A stretch of 64,000 nt of DNA from an uncultured Rhodospirillaceae bacterium (GCA_943787205.1 CALSLN010000024.1:1-64000), one strand, 5' to 3'; numbered from the stretch's first letter, positions 16,817 to 26,148 are shown. Numbers and translations are program-made. The notes: a model not told the origin generated them from the letters alone.

Positions 16817-17938
16817 ATGGCTCGCAACCCTATTCACAGCATGTTGGCGTCACCGACGCATGACGAATTTGCGTTTCAGCAATACACGCTGGCGCTCAAG
16901 GATTTTGTGCGCGACAGAGTACGCTCTCGCAACGAAGACTTGTATGAGGTCCGGGCGAAACCTCGTTTCGTGAAGGAGCATGGTAGAGAGCCACAGTCAC
17001 AGCAAGAAATTGGATCTGTGATGTGGGATGACCCTGCCTATCAAATGTTCAGCCGCTTGCATCGTGATGGGCAAGAAATGATGTGGGCATCTGTCTCCGA
17101 TACCCTGTACCGGGAGCAAGACCGGTTATCATCTGACTACACACGCTATACTCAATCTAATCAGTGCAAGGGCACACTTGAGCTTGACCCTGAGTTTGAA
17201 GTGCCCCGTGGCATGGCCAACGTCGATATCCATCTACAACCGGGTGGTTACTGTTCCGATTACGGGGACGATGACGTCCTTGCGGGCGCGTTTTACGAAT
17301 ACGGCGGTAATCTCTACACGATGGGGCGGGGCGTCGGCCAAGCAGAGAGTAAAGGTGAAGTAGGGGTCCGCTTTATCAAAGACCGCTACCGTGGTTTTAC
17401 ACCAACCCGTGTTTTAGATATTGGCTGTTCGGCAGGCTCGTCGACGGTGCCTTACGTCACGGCATTTCCTGACGCTGAAGTTCACGGCATTGATATTGGC
17501 GCCGCTATTCTTCGTTATGCTCATGCGAGGGCCGAGGCGATGGAAAAGCCTGTGCACTATCATCAGCGCGATGCGGCAGAAATCGGCTTTGAGGATGAGA
17601 GTTTTGATCTCGTCATGTCGCACAACTCTATGCACGAGTTCCCCCAAAGCACGACCGAAGCCATGATGCGCGAGAGTTTCCGGCTGCTTAAGCCAGGCGG
17701 CGTCACTATGCATATGGATGTAAATATACGCTTTGACGAATACAGTCCCTGGATGCAATTCCACCGTGGCTGGGATCAAATCAATAACAACGAGCCTTAC
17801 TGGCGTGTTTATGCGACGAATAATCCAAGTGATATGATGCGTGAGGCTGGCTTTCCTGAAGAAAGCGTTTGGCAAGGTAAGTTCAGGCAACTCGACAAAA
17901 GCATCCAATGGTTCATTTCGACGGCGCGCAAGGAGTAG
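16817..17938 (+). CDS. Class I SAM-dependent methyltransferase, GTLEL/QPGGY family (no signal peptide)
   Basis: 373 residues. The C-terminal Rossmann domain (about 195-340) has motif I 'TRVLDIGCSAGSSTVPYVTAFP', motif II 'VHGIDIG' with the acidic ribose ligand, and 'DLVMSHNSMHEFP' and 'LKPGGVTMHMDV', as in UbiE/COQ5-like enzymes. The N-terminal ~180 residues are not a standard methyltransferase part. They carry 'GTLELDPEFEVPRGMANVDIHLQPGGYCSDYGDDDVLAGAFYEYGGN', which recurs in the proteins at 35241 and 44100. Unlike those two it begins 'MARNPIHSMLASPTHDEFAF' with no Tat leader, so it should be cytoplasmic. The substrate is unknown. The CpeT-like gene follows 4 bp after its stop and is probably co-transcribed. 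Confidence 0.85.
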   Translation: MARNPIHSMLASPTHDEFAFQQYTLALKDFVRDRVRSRNEDLYEVRAKPRFVKEHGREPQSQQEIGSVMWDDPAYQMFSRLHRDGQEMMWASVSDTLYREQDRLSSDYTRYTQSNQCKGTLELDPEFEVPRGMANVDIHLQPGGYCSDYGDDDVLAGAFYEYGGNLYTMGRGVGQAESKGEVGVRFIKDRYRGFTPTRVLDIGCSAGSSTVPYVTAFPDAEVHGIDIGAAILRYAHARAEAMEKPVHYHQRDAAEIGFEDESFDLVMSHNSMHEFPQSTTEAMMRESFRLLKPGGVTMHMDVNIRFDEYSPWMQFHRGWDQINNNEPYWRVYATNNPSDMMREAGFPEESVWQGKFRQLDKSIQWFISTARKE

Positions 17939-17942
17939 TGTT

Positions 17943-18596
17943 TTGCTGAGAATTTTAACAATACTCGCTGTGTTGTTGTCCGGGACTGCATCCGTGGCGG
18001 ATGAGTCCAGCATTGCGCACACGCAAGAGATGATCGACCGCATGTTCGCCGGAAGTTATTCGACAGCAGTGCAAGTTGCGGCAGAGCAAGTCGAGAATGT
18101 TGAGGAGGTCGACCGCTACCCACTTCGGCATATTGTATACGCGCGCATCGTCGCGCCTCACCTTGGCGAAAATGTATACTTTAGACAAACCCGTGAGGGC
18201 GGCATTGAGGCGCCTATTTCGTCAATTGGGCTCGTGATGTTCGAGCCCGATGTAGAGGCTAATGCTGTTCGCGTGTGGTTGCGTCAGATCATCAACCCAG
18301 AAAAATATTACGATATGCACAAATCGTTTCACCTCTGGGATGACGTTGTCTATGACCCAGAGCTTGGTGCGAAGTGCCCGTTTTATTTCCGTGCAGACGG
18401 AGACACGGTTGTCGGGACTATGGACGGCGGCCGCTGCGAGATATTTACAAATGGTGGCGAGCGCATGGCCTTCGAGCGGCACTGGGTCTTAAGCGAAGAC
18501 GGACTCTTGATCATGGACAAAGCCTTTGCTGGCGACGGTACTCTGTTAGAGGGCCCGTTGCACATTGTGCCGGCAGAATACAAACGCCTAGATTAG
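17943..18596 (+). CDS. Secreted CpcT/CpeT-like (DUF1001) protein, TTG start
   Basis: 217 residues from TTG 17943, chosen because AAGGAG lies 7 nt upstream and a clean signal peptide 'MLRILTILAVLLSGTASVADE' results; the track's ATG at 17841 would overlap the methyltransferase by nearly 100 bp. The mature part has 'VDRYPLRHIVYARIVAPHLGENVYFRQTREG', 'VRVWLRQIINPEKYYD' and 'GTMDGGRCEIFTNGGERMAFERHWVLSEDGLLIMDKAFAGDG', resembling the CpeT/CpcT family (known in cyanobacteria as phycobilin lyases, with many uncharacterised relatives elsewhere). There is no phycobilin system here, so a bilin role is not implied. It probably binds a small hydrophobic ligand. Family assignment is tentative. Confidence 0.6.
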   Translation: MLRILTILAVLLSGTASVADESSIAHTQEMIDRMFAGSYSTAVQVAAEQVENVEEVDRYPLRHIVYARIVAPHLGENVYFRQTREGGIEAPISSIGLVMFEPDVEANAVRVWLRQIINPEKYYDMHKSFHLWDDVVYDPELGAKCPFYFRADGDTVVGTMDGGRCEIFTNGGERMAFERHWVLSEDGLLIMDKAFAGDGTLLEGPLHIVPAEYKRLD

Positions 18597-18710
18597 GCGG
18601 TTCCTGGAACGCTAAGAACGCGTGGCGAGCGCCAAGGTACTTGCCCTTTTCGACACCCGACATCGAGCCTAGACTTCATCCTTCGCGTTGATTGCCTGAG
18701 GGAGGGTGCC

Positions 18711-20396
18711 ATGCCACGGATGTGGATCGGTCTACTAACTACTCTATCCATCTTAGTTGCTGGTTTAAGTTCAGCCCAGGCAGCGGGCATTGCAGGCACA
18801 GGTTCGCTTGTTGGAACCGTAACGGCGGATCAACCGTTTAGTGCGGCAAAGGTCTACGCCCAGCATCAGAGCAAACCCATACTTTTTATGGTTTACACGC
18901 AAAAGGGTGAATATCGCGCGCCTAACCTTTTACCTGGACGCTATGAGGTGACCGTGCGCAAAGACGGTTTTGCGTCTGAATCACAGATGATCACGATCGC
19001 AGCCGAAGAGTCGGTGGCAGAGGACTTTATTCTTCAGTCGAAAGAACGAGACACGAAGTACGCCGGGTCGCGCACGTTAGAGACGTTGCATGATGAGCCG
19101 TTAGTGGTGGCGGGCTATGAGGAGATTTTCCCGCCCGGTCCGGGACGAGATATTCTTGAGGAATGGTGCATCGTCTGTCACGGCGTCAACTTCATTCCCC
19201 GTCAGCCAACCTTTCGAGAAGGTTGGGAAGCACACATTGATTATATGACGGCTTCATCGGCGTTTGGGTTGGAGGGCGGTGCTTCGATGATGCCGCCGGA
19301 AGCGTTGGCCAATGGAAAGCGGGAACAGCTACTCAATTACCTGGCGGATAACTTTGGCGAAGATAAGCCGCCACGTGCGGTGATGTCGCCGGGGGAAGCA
19401 CCTCTCGATGAAGATGCGCTCGGTAAAGCCATGTATATCGAATATCAGTTTGCCAATACCGAAAAGCGGCCAGGACGTTGGACCCAGGAGCCACATTTTG
19501 ACAAAGACGGTCACGTTTGGGTCACCGAGCGTGGTGTGCCCAGCGGGATGACCATGCTTGATCCATGGACCGGCGATTACGTTGACTACGATAATCCTGT
19601 GCCCAAGGGCTCACCCCATGGCGTGGTGATCGATAGTCTTGGCGACGTATGGTGGGCCGGACGAGATGTTCATTTGGCACGGCTTACCCCATCAACCGGT
19701 GAAATCCGGGAGTACCCCATTAATAAAAACGGCATGCACGGACATACGCCGGTATTGGATTCGAAAGAGAACGTTTGGTTCTCCATGCTCCAAGGAAACA
19801 GCATCGGTAAATGGGATCGCGCCACTGACACCATCAAGCTCTGGGAATCGCCAGTTGAACGCGATCGTCCTTACGGCATCCTTATGAGCCCAGATGACAA
19901 AATTTGGTACGCCAAATTCCACGATTGCGGGGTCTCCATGTTTGATCCCGAAACGGAGACGTTCACGCAGTACAAGGCTGAAAGCGAGCCCTGCACGGTG
20001 CGTCGACTTGGCCTGGATAGCAAAGGCATTGTGTGGTTTGGCCTGTTCTCACGCGGCATCCTTGCCCGGCTAGACCCAAAGACCGGAGACGTGCGTGAAA
20101 TTTCCATCCCGACCGGAATTTCTGAACCCTATGACGTGTGGCCAGACCCATCGGATAACGTTTGGATCAGTGATGGTGCGCAAGAAGGCGTGCTCATTAA
20201 ATTCGATCAAAAAACCGAAGAGTTTACGTTCTACCCAAGTCCGCAACGCACAGATTTCCCAAAAGTTGCGATCACCCGAGAAGGGGCCGTGTGGTATGCG
20301 CCGCGTATGGTCGCGATGACCAAAGGCGGCCCGGCGGGCTTAGGTGTGCTCTATCCCGACAAGGATAAGATGACCACCTTCGGTGCTTTTTATTAA
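18711..20396 (+). CDS. Periplasmic hybrid: carboxypeptidase-regulatory domain, cytochrome c, Vgb-like propeller
   Basis: 561 residues; GGAGGG lies 6 nt before the ATG. After a signal peptide ('LSILVAGLSSAQAAG') comes a carboxypeptidase-regulatory/CnaB-like fold ('GSLVGTVTADQPFSAAKVYAQHQ...LPGRYEVTVRKDGF', about 30-110). Next is a haem motif C153-I-V-C-H157 in 'ILEEWCIVCHGVNFIPRQPTF', with candidate distal Met 'SMMPPEAL' and final helix 'REQLLNYLADNFG', i.e. a monohaem cytochrome c (about 140-220). The rest is an NHL/virginiamycin-B-lyase-type propeller with repeats such as 'GDVWWAGRDVHLARLTPSTGEIREYPI' and 'ENVWFSMLQGNSIGKWDRATDTIKLW'. The combination suggests a periplasmic oxidoreductase or sensor passing electrons through the haem. 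True streptogramin lyase activity is doubtful. Confidence 0.85.
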   Translation: MPRMWIGLLTTLSILVAGLSSAQAAGIAGTGSLVGTVTADQPFSAAKVYAQHQSKPILFMVYTQKGEYRAPNLLPGRYEVTVRKDGFASESQMITIAAEESVAEDFILQSKERDTKYAGSRTLETLHDEPLVVAGYEEIFPPGPGRDILEEWCIVCHGVNFIPRQPTFREGWEAHIDYMTASSAFGLEGGASMMPPEALANGKREQLLNYLADNFGEDKPPRAVMSPGEAPLDEDALGKAMYIEYQFANTEKRPGRWTQEPHFDKDGHVWVTERGVPSGMTMLDPWTGDYVDYDNPVPKGSPHGVVIDSLGDVWWAGRDVHLARLTPSTGEIREYPINKNGMHGHTPVLDSKENVWFSMLQGNSIGKWDRATDTIKLWESPVERDRPYGILMSPDDKIWYAKFHDCGVSMFDPETETFTQYKAESEPCTVRRLGLDSKGIVWFGLFSRGILARLDPKTGDVREISIPTGISEPYDVWPDPSDNVWISDGAQEGVLIKFDQKTEEFTFYPSPQRTDFPKVAITREGAVWYAPRMVAMTKGGPAGLGVLYPDKDKMTTFGAFY

Positions 20397-20837
20397 GGCG
20401 GCCTGTGCTCGTGCGCCAACTTTTTGAGTGCTAAAAAAGGTCAGTCAATGCGACCCAAAGAATTCTTGTAGAGTGCTTGACGCGTTCGCTTGAGAAGCCC
20501 AGCATAGGTCTTGTAGATAGAGGCGAACAGGAGCCTGAAATGGGCCTTCGAAGATGTCTGCGAAGGATCACAATCCGTTATGGCAAGTGATCACCAAGGT
20601 AGCGAGGGTGTGCAAAAAACATGACTCCACCTAATCAGATTGTCTGACATTGTGTGGGCCCTTTTGGGTGCTGCAATTTTATAAAATACACATTGGTTCG
20701 CGCGTTGACGCGAATGCGGAGTGCCATGATCCTCCGCCATAAGAGACCTCGTCCGGGGTAAAGCCTGAGACGGGGTTCTCTGTTATAAAAATTTATCAAA
20801 CACCTCGTTCTTGATGTACAGTTGGCCTCTTGGCGAA
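20397..20837. other. Intergenic region, 441 bp, no gene recognised
   Basis: Between the converging Vgb-like gene and the Baeyer-Villiger monooxygenase. No ORF with coding character was found on either strand. It holds a short inverted repeat TTCGCG-cgttga-CGCGAA (near 20700) and an imperfect hairpin around 'GAGACC...GGGGTTCTC' (about 20742-20782), but no good rho-independent terminator or RNA motif I can name. Confidence 0.5.
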
Positions 20838-22448
20838 CTACGCAATCTCAAGCCCCTCATAGCCGTCGCGCGCCACGGCGGCGCATTTCTCAGCATAGGC
20901 GGGGAAGCCTCCCAAGTACGGCATGAACACGCGTGGCTTGCCGGGAATGTTGGCACCCAGATACCAGGAATCACACGCCGACCGGATTGAGGCCTGCCCA
21001 ACAACCTGGTTGTGGGCCATCCAAGAATCTTCGGCGGATTTATCTGCCTCGATCATCGTGTTGCCAGATTCGCGGAGGTGCAACAGGCAATCCGCAATCC
21101 AATCGACGTGGTGCTCGCTTCCTGTAATCATATTCACGAGAGCTGATGGGCTACCCGGACCGTTAATTGTGAACAGGTTCGGAAAGCCGTGGATGGTAAT
21201 ACCAAGCAAGCTTGCCGGTGAGTCTCCCCATTTTTCACGCAGGCCTATGTTATCGCGACCGCGAATGTTCATTTTGGTCATCGCGCCGGTCACAGCGTCA
21301 TAGCCTGTCGCGAAAATAACGGCATCAATGTCATAGGTTGTCTCGCCCACGAGAACACCATTCGGAACTATGCGGTCTATGGGTGTTTCTTTAACATCGA
21401 CCAAGGTGACGTTGGTGCGGTTGAACGTCTTGTAGTAATCCGTATCGACACACATGCGTTTACAGCCGAAGGGGTTTTCCGGGGTCAAGATCGCCGCCAC
21501 TTTTGGGTCTTCAACCAGGCTTTGGATTTTGCGGCGGACAAAATCAGACACGGTATCGTTGGCCTCATCGACAAAGAGAAGGTCGGCAAATGTCGCTTGG
21601 AACATGAGGCCTTTGGTCTGCCACCATTCTTCATAGATGTTTTCACGTTCATCGTCAGAGACGTCGAGGGCGGATGGCCCTGCCGGGTCTACAGGGATGG
21701 TTGTTGGATACTGTTTGCCACGAGTCCGCAGTGTCGCATAATCCGCTTTCACGGCGTCTAGTTCACCTGCATTTAAGGGGCGGTTCGCTGCGGGGATGGC
21801 GTAGTTCGCTGTGCGTTGAAATACAGTGAGATGCTTGGCTTGTTTTGCAATAAGCGGAATCGACTGAATGGCGGAGGAGCCGGTACCGATGATCGCGACA
21901 CGTTTGCCTTTGAAGTCGACACCGTCGTGTGGCCAAAGCCCGGTGTGATAGGTGTCGCCGGTAAACGTCTCTAGACCTTTGAACTCTGGCATATTGGGAA
22001 CGGAAAGCGGGCCCGTTGCCATAATGCAATATCGTGCGCGGACCTCTTGTCCCGTTTCTGTTTTAACCAGCCAGCATGAGTCCTCTTCTTGCCATAGGGC
22101 ATCGGTGACACGGGTATTCAGGTCTATGTCTTTGCGGAGGTCAAAGCGGTCGGCGACGTGCTCTATATAGGATAAGATTTCAGGCTGGGTTGCATAGCGT
22201 TCAGTCCAAACCCAGTCCTGTTGCAGGTCTTCATCGAACTGGTAGGAATAGTGGATGCTTTCGATATCGCAGCGACAGCCCGGATAACGATTCCAGTACC
22301 AGGTCCCGCCGACACCATTCCCGGCCTCAAAGATATGGGCGGAGAATCCGGATTGGCGCATTTTATGCAGGGCATAGAGACCAGCGAATCCAGCCCCAAC
22401 AATAAGGACGTCATAATCGATGGGGGTCTGTGAGGGGGTGGTCGACAT
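20838..22448 (-). CDS. Baeyer-Villiger flavin monooxygenase
   Basis: 536 residues. The N-terminal FAD site is 'YDVLIVGAGFAGLYALHKMRQSGFSAHIFEAGNGVGGTWYWNRYPGCRCDIES'. The NADPH site is 'KRVAIIGTGSSAIQSIPLIAKQA'. The Baeyer-Villiger fingerprint FxGxxxHxxxWP appears as 'FTGDTYHTGLWP'. Family members (cyclohexanone/phenylacetone monooxygenases) insert oxygen next to a ketone to give an ester or lactone using NADPH and O2 in the cytoplasm. Length is normal for the class. The substrate is unknown. Lactonase-like and alpha/beta hydrolase genes in the window could process its ester or lactone products (inference). It is monocistronic, with 214 bp upstream before the divergent metalloprotease. Confidence 0.94.
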   Translation of the reverse strand: MSTTPSQTPIDYDVLIVGAGFAGLYALHKMRQSGFSAHIFEAGNGVGGTWYWNRYPGCRCDIESIHYSYQFDEDLQQDWVWTERYATQPEILSYIEHVADRFDLRKDIDLNTRVTDALWQEEDSCWLVKTETGQEVRARYCIMATGPLSVPNMPEFKGLETFTGDTYHTGLWPHDGVDFKGKRVAIIGTGSSAIQSIPLIAKQAKHLTVFQRTANYAIPAANRPLNAGELDAVKADYATLRTRGKQYPTTIPVDPAGPSALDVSDDERENIYEEWWQTKGLMFQATFADLLFVDEANDTVSDFVRRKIQSLVEDPKVAAILTPENPFGCKRMCVDTDYYKTFNRTNVTLVDVKETPIDRIVPNGVLVGETTYDIDAVIFATGYDAVTGAMTKMNIRGRDNIGLREKWGDSPASLLGITIHGFPNLFTINGPGSPSALVNMITGSEHHVDWIADCLLHLRESGNTMIEADKSAEDSWMAHNQVVGQASIRSACDSWYLGANIPGKPRVFMPYLGGFPAYAEKCAAVARDGYEGLEIA

Positions 22449-22671
22449 AGGGTTTCGCCTGTCTTTAGAAGGTCATTTAAGCCAATGTTTTAGCGGTTTA
22501 TATGCAGGCTGTCGTATTTTTGAAGATCAGGCAACGGTCAAAGAGTCACATACCCCTTGATTGGTGGGCTCGTTGCCTCCTATTAAGGCATGCCGTGAGA
22601 AGGACTTTTGCGACAACCGTTGCAGTTAGACGTTCATAGAGCAGGATGCTTTTTTTGCTGAGGTGGAACCG

Positions 22672-25600
22672 GTGTTGGATAAAACAGTGACTAGAGTATT
22701 CTCTTGCTCTGCCGTCTTTGTCGCGACGGCCATTCTGGTGGCTATTAGCGCGATTGCTCCTGGAATGGCAGAGGAGGCCGACGCCCGCCCACCGCGCCCG
22801 ATTGAGCTTGATAAGGCAGACATACAAAAGCGCCTGTCAGGCCTTCCAAAATCGTCCGGTCAATTTTTTGTATCGAACCCTGAGATTAACCAAAGAGGCG
22901 CCGAGCGATCCTCTACCGCAAAAGTGGGTGTGGCGCGATCAAGAACCGTCAAGATAAACCCTACAACAGTTGATCAGTTAAGGGCCGCTGTTCCGCTGCA
23001 AATCAACAACACTTTAAGCACGCTTAGCGCTGATCCTACAAAGTACGGTCTCAATCTTTTTAACGATGTTGAGATTGACGTCGTGAATATTGAGCAGAAA
23101 CGCAATGAGCTTGGTTTGCTGATTTGGCGCGGCACCATAGTGGGCGACCCCTATGGTTCAGTCACGCTCGTGTTTGATAACGCGGATATTACAGGCCGCA
23201 TAATGACCCAAGGTCAAACATTTGCCATCACCCCGACAGGGCAGGGGCAGCATCGCCTGACTGAAATTGATGAGTCGACCCGCCCTGAGCTGGAAAACGA
23301 TGGTATTCGTCCACCTAAAGCCGCGCCCAGCGACCTGAAGCCAGCTTTGAAGTCCAAATCAAGTTCTGAGTCAGCCCAGGCGGCAGGCACGGTGATCACT
23401 CTCTTGGTGACGTATACGCCGAGCACTGTAGCGGCCTACCCCAACATTCGCTCTGAGATATCTTTAGCGCTCGCATGGCTGAACACGGCCCTGGAAAATT
23501 CTAACGTTGATGCAGAGGTTCAAATCGTTGGTATTGATCAGGTCGACTACACAAATGTAGCGCCGGGTGGTGATGTTCTCAGTGATGCCAAGAACGGTGT
23601 GGGAGATTTTGCACGAATACAAAATCTGCGCGCGGCGCTCGATGCCGATTTGTTGTCGGTGTGGGCGTTCGAGGCCACAGGTGTTGGTGGTATCGCGTAT
23701 TTGCTCGATGACATTACTGAATTTCCGAATAAATCCGAATTCGGCGTGAGCTTGGTTGCCTATCCCGACCCAGATATTTTTGCCCACGAAATTGGTCACA
23801 ATTTGGGTGGAACTCACGACCGCTATGTCGAAGACGATGACCAGCCCGGACCGACAGCCTATAATTTTGGTTACGTCGACACGGACGCAAAGTTCCGCAC
23901 GATTATGGCGTACACCAACGAATGTAGCGATTTGGAGATTAGCTGCGCGCGCCTTCAGTATTACAGCACGCCAGATATTCAGAGTGGTGGTGCGCCGATT
24001 GGGATCGACTCTAGCTTGTCGGAAGCTGCACACAACACGCGAGAGCTTGGAGAGAACATAAGCCTCGTTGCAAATCTCGGCAGTCAACTTGCGGAACCGT
24101 CGTCGCCGGTATTGGCCGTTCTCTTGAGTGGGTCGGGATCAGTTGTGAGTGACGTGTCGGGGATCGATTGTGGCAATTCCTGTAGCGCTACGTTTACGTC
24201 TAATGACGTGGTCACGTTGTCAGCTCAACATACAAGTGGCTGGGTGTTTGAGAGTTGGTCTGGCGCCTGCACGGGCTCGAGTAGGACGTGCGAGGTCACC
24301 ATGTCTCAAAGCGCGAGCGTGACGGCTAATTTTACGACTGGCGTGTTGCCCTCGGTTCTCTTTTCTTCGACGCAAACAACAGGCCAATCTTTTTTGCGGT
24401 TCTATAATTCGGGTGGCTCCAGCGGTGTCGCGTCGGTCGATCTATCAAATCAAGAAACAGGAGAGTATCTCGCAACGTGGACGAGTCCGACGGTTGCGGC
24501 CGGTGCATCGATACAAGTTGCCGTGACGGACGTGGAGTCAGTCCTCGGCGCGGGTGTCGTTAAACCATCGTACTATGCAGCTACCGTTAAAAACGGTTTC
24601 CAAGGGTGGCTCCAGCATGTCCTTTGGAGTCCGGTTGATGGCACGCTAACCAACCTAAGCACCTGTAACTTTGGTGTGACAAGTGGTGCCGATGCTCTGG
24701 CAAATGTTCACACCTCTCAGCTCGATTATGGATACCCAAGCACGGTCATTGTCAGCAACTCAATGAGCAACAGTTCCACCTTTACACTCGGTATCTATGA
24801 CGCTGCCGACGGCACCTCGCTGGGGACCTACGTTACGCCCAGCATCAGCAGCGATGGGCAGTACGTGGTTGCTATTGCAGATATAGAATCTAATGCCGAC
24901 ATTAATCCAGCAGGCATCAACCACTATGTCATCAAGGTTGAATCCTTCTCTAACGAATCGTATTCGCAGTATTTTGATCCTGCGAAGCCCGCCTTTTTGC
25001 AACACCTGGTTCGCAATATTCAGGCCGGTGTCATCACAGATATGACAACCGTTTGTTCTTTCTCCGATCCGCCAGCGTCTTATACCACCGTCGCAGAACT
25101 CAGAACGGGCTCGCTGTTTTCATCTGAGCAGACGCTCGCCCAGTCTTTTCTAAGGTTTTACAACGGCGGCTCAAGCGCGGGTTCCGTGCATGTCACCTTG
25201 GCTGATTCCGAAGACACCAGACTTGGTGAGTGGACAAGCAGTTCGATTCAACCGGGTGCAGCTATTCAAGTCCCGATAACGGAGCTTGAGTCATCAATCG
25301 GGCAAGGGACGCAAAAACCTGAGTATTATGCCGCCACGGTTCAAACGGAATTCGAAGGCTGGCTGCAGCATGTGCTCTGGAGTCCAGCAGACGGGACGCT
25401 AACCAACTTAAGTACCTGCGAAGTCGGCGTTGTATCCAATGCCTTGACGCTCAATAGCGTCCATACGTCGACCCTGGAGGATGGTTATCCGAGCACGGTG
25501 GTGATCAACAACGTCTCTAATTCTGACACTGCGGTGACCTTAGGGCTATACGACGCAACGACAGGCAGTTCATTAGGCAGTTATTCAGCTGGTGTCGTGC

Positions 25601-26148
25601 CGGCGCGTGGGCAGGCGGTTGTTCCGGTGCTCACGATGGAAGCCGGTGCGGGCGTCAACCCAAATGGGGCCTATCACTATGTCATCAACTCTGAGACAGC
25701 GTCCTTTGAAGGGTTCTTACAGCACGTCGTCAATAATATTGAGGCCGGTGTAATCACTGATATGTCGACGGCCTGTCAGTTGCCTGTCGTTAGTTTAGAA
25801 CTCGGCAATAATTGTGAGATTTCTAGTCCGTGTTCACTTGCTATCGGTGCAAGTGAGCAAGGGCAGAAAAAAGGTCTGAGCGGCGCTAGCGTCTGGTATG
25901 CAGTGGACCTTGTTCAAGGCACGAACTATTCGGTCAGCGTTCAAGGTGTCTCCGATGGCCAGGGAACGCTGAAATTCCCTTTCTTTCGCGTCTACGATTC
26001 CGGGTTCTCTATCGTAACAGACAGTACGGAAACCGGTTCGTTTACAGTGGATACGACAGGTCAGTATTTGCTGGCAGTGGGTGGCTCTTCAAATGGTCCT
26101 GGCGATGCGGCTGGCACCTATGTTGTATCGGTTCAGGAAAGCAATTAG
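22672..26148 (+). CDS. Large secreted zinc metalloprotease, reprolysin (M12B)-like, with repeats
   Basis: About 1158 residues from GTG 22672 (GAGG 8 nt upstream; GTG 22663 is the track alternative). A signal peptide is followed by a propeptide-like region (to about 240), then a metzincin domain with H372-E-I-G-H376-N-L-G-G-T-H382-D ('HEIGHNLGGTHD') and a downstream Met-turn candidate 'RTIMAYTNECSD'. Next is an InlB B-repeat-like module ('LLSGSGSVVSDVSGIDCGNSCSATFTSNDVVTLSAQHTSGWVFESWSGACTGSSRTCEVTMSQSASVTANF'), then two related ~230-250-residue repeats with 'GWLQHVLWSPxDGTLTNLSTC', and a PPC-like C-terminal domain. It probably digests external protein or matrix. No autotransporter or T1SS signal is obvious, so Sec plus a type II system is the likely route (inference). 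The 3' end overlaps the FMN dehydrogenase by 4 bp (convergent). Confidence 0.9.
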   Translation: MLDKTVTRVFSCSAVFVATAILVAISAIAPGMAEEADARPPRPIELDKADIQKRLSGLPKSSGQFFVSNPEINQRGAERSSTAKVGVARSRTVKINPTTVDQLRAAVPLQINNTLSTLSADPTKYGLNLFNDVEIDVVNIEQKRNELGLLIWRGTIVGDPYGSVTLVFDNADITGRIMTQGQTFAITPTGQGQHRLTEIDESTRPELENDGIRPPKAAPSDLKPALKSKSSSESAQAAGTVITLLVTYTPSTVAAYPNIRSEISLALAWLNTALENSNVDAEVQIVGIDQVDYTNVAPGGDVLSDAKNGVGDFARIQNLRAALDADLLSVWAFEATGVGGIAYLLDDITEFPNKSEFGVSLVAYPDPDIFAHEIGHNLGGTHDRYVEDDDQPGPTAYNFGYVDTDAKFRTIMAYTNECSDLEISCARLQYYSTPDIQSGGAPIGIDSSLSEAAHNTRELGENISLVANLGSQLAEPSSPVLAVLLSGSGSVVSDVSGIDCGNSCSATFTSNDVVTLSAQHTSGWVFESWSGACTGSSRTCEVTMSQSASVTANFTTGVLPSVLFSSTQTTGQSFLRFYNSGGSSGVASVDLSNQETGEYLATWTSPTVAAGASIQVAVTDVESVLGAGVVKPSYYAATVKNGFQGWLQHVLWSPVDGTLTNLSTCNFGVTSGADALANVHTSQLDYGYPSTVIVSNSMSNSSTFTLGIYDAADGTSLGTYVTPSISSDGQYVVAIADIESNADINPAGINHYVIKVESFSNESYSQYFDPAKPAFLQHLVRNIQAGVITDMTTVCSFSDPPASYTTVAELRTGSLFSSEQTLAQSFLRFYNGGSSAGSVHVTLADSEDTRLGEWTSSSIQPGAAIQVPITELESSIGQGTQKPEYYAATVQTEFEGWLQHVLWSPADGTLTNLSTCEVGVVSNALTLNSVHTSTLEDGYPSTVVINNVSNSDTAVTLGLYDATTGSSLGSYSAGVVPARGQAVVPVLTMEAGAGVNPNGAYHYVINSETASFEGFLQHVVNNIEAGVITDMSTACQLPVVSLELGNNCEISSPCSLAIGASEQGQKKGLSGASVWYAVDLVQGTNYSVSVQGVSDGQGTLKFPFFRVYDSGFSIVTDSTETGSFTVDTTGQYLLAVGGSSNGPGDAAGTYVVSVQESN
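24352..25110 (+). repeat. Protein-coding tandem repeat, unit 1 (metalloprotease)
   Basis: First copy of an internal repeat starting 'VLFSSTQTTGQSFLRFYNSGG' and including 'FQGWLQHVLWSPVDGTLTNLSTC' and 'LDYGYPSTVIVSN'. It begins 759 bp before the second copy and contains a short extra stretch ('YSQYFDPAKPAF'). Confidence 0.85.
25111..25790 (+). repeat. Protein-coding tandem repeat, unit 2 (metalloprotease)
   Basis: Second copy starting 'SLFSSEQTLAQSFLRFYNGG', with 'FEGWLQHVLWSPADGTLTNLSTC' and 'LEDGYPSTVVINN'. The block GACGGGACGCTAACCAAC is nearly identical at DNA level to unit 1, which implies a fairly recent duplication or a conserved constraint. Confidence 0.85.

Noticed and set aside
18711-20396. 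Calling this a true virginiamycin B lyase
   Set aside because: The propeller is Vgb-like, but the protein carries a haem motif and an N-terminal regulatory domain absent from known lyases.
23464-24087. 207-aa minus-strand ORF
   Set aside because: Antisense to the metalloprotease catalytic domain; composition is not protein-like.
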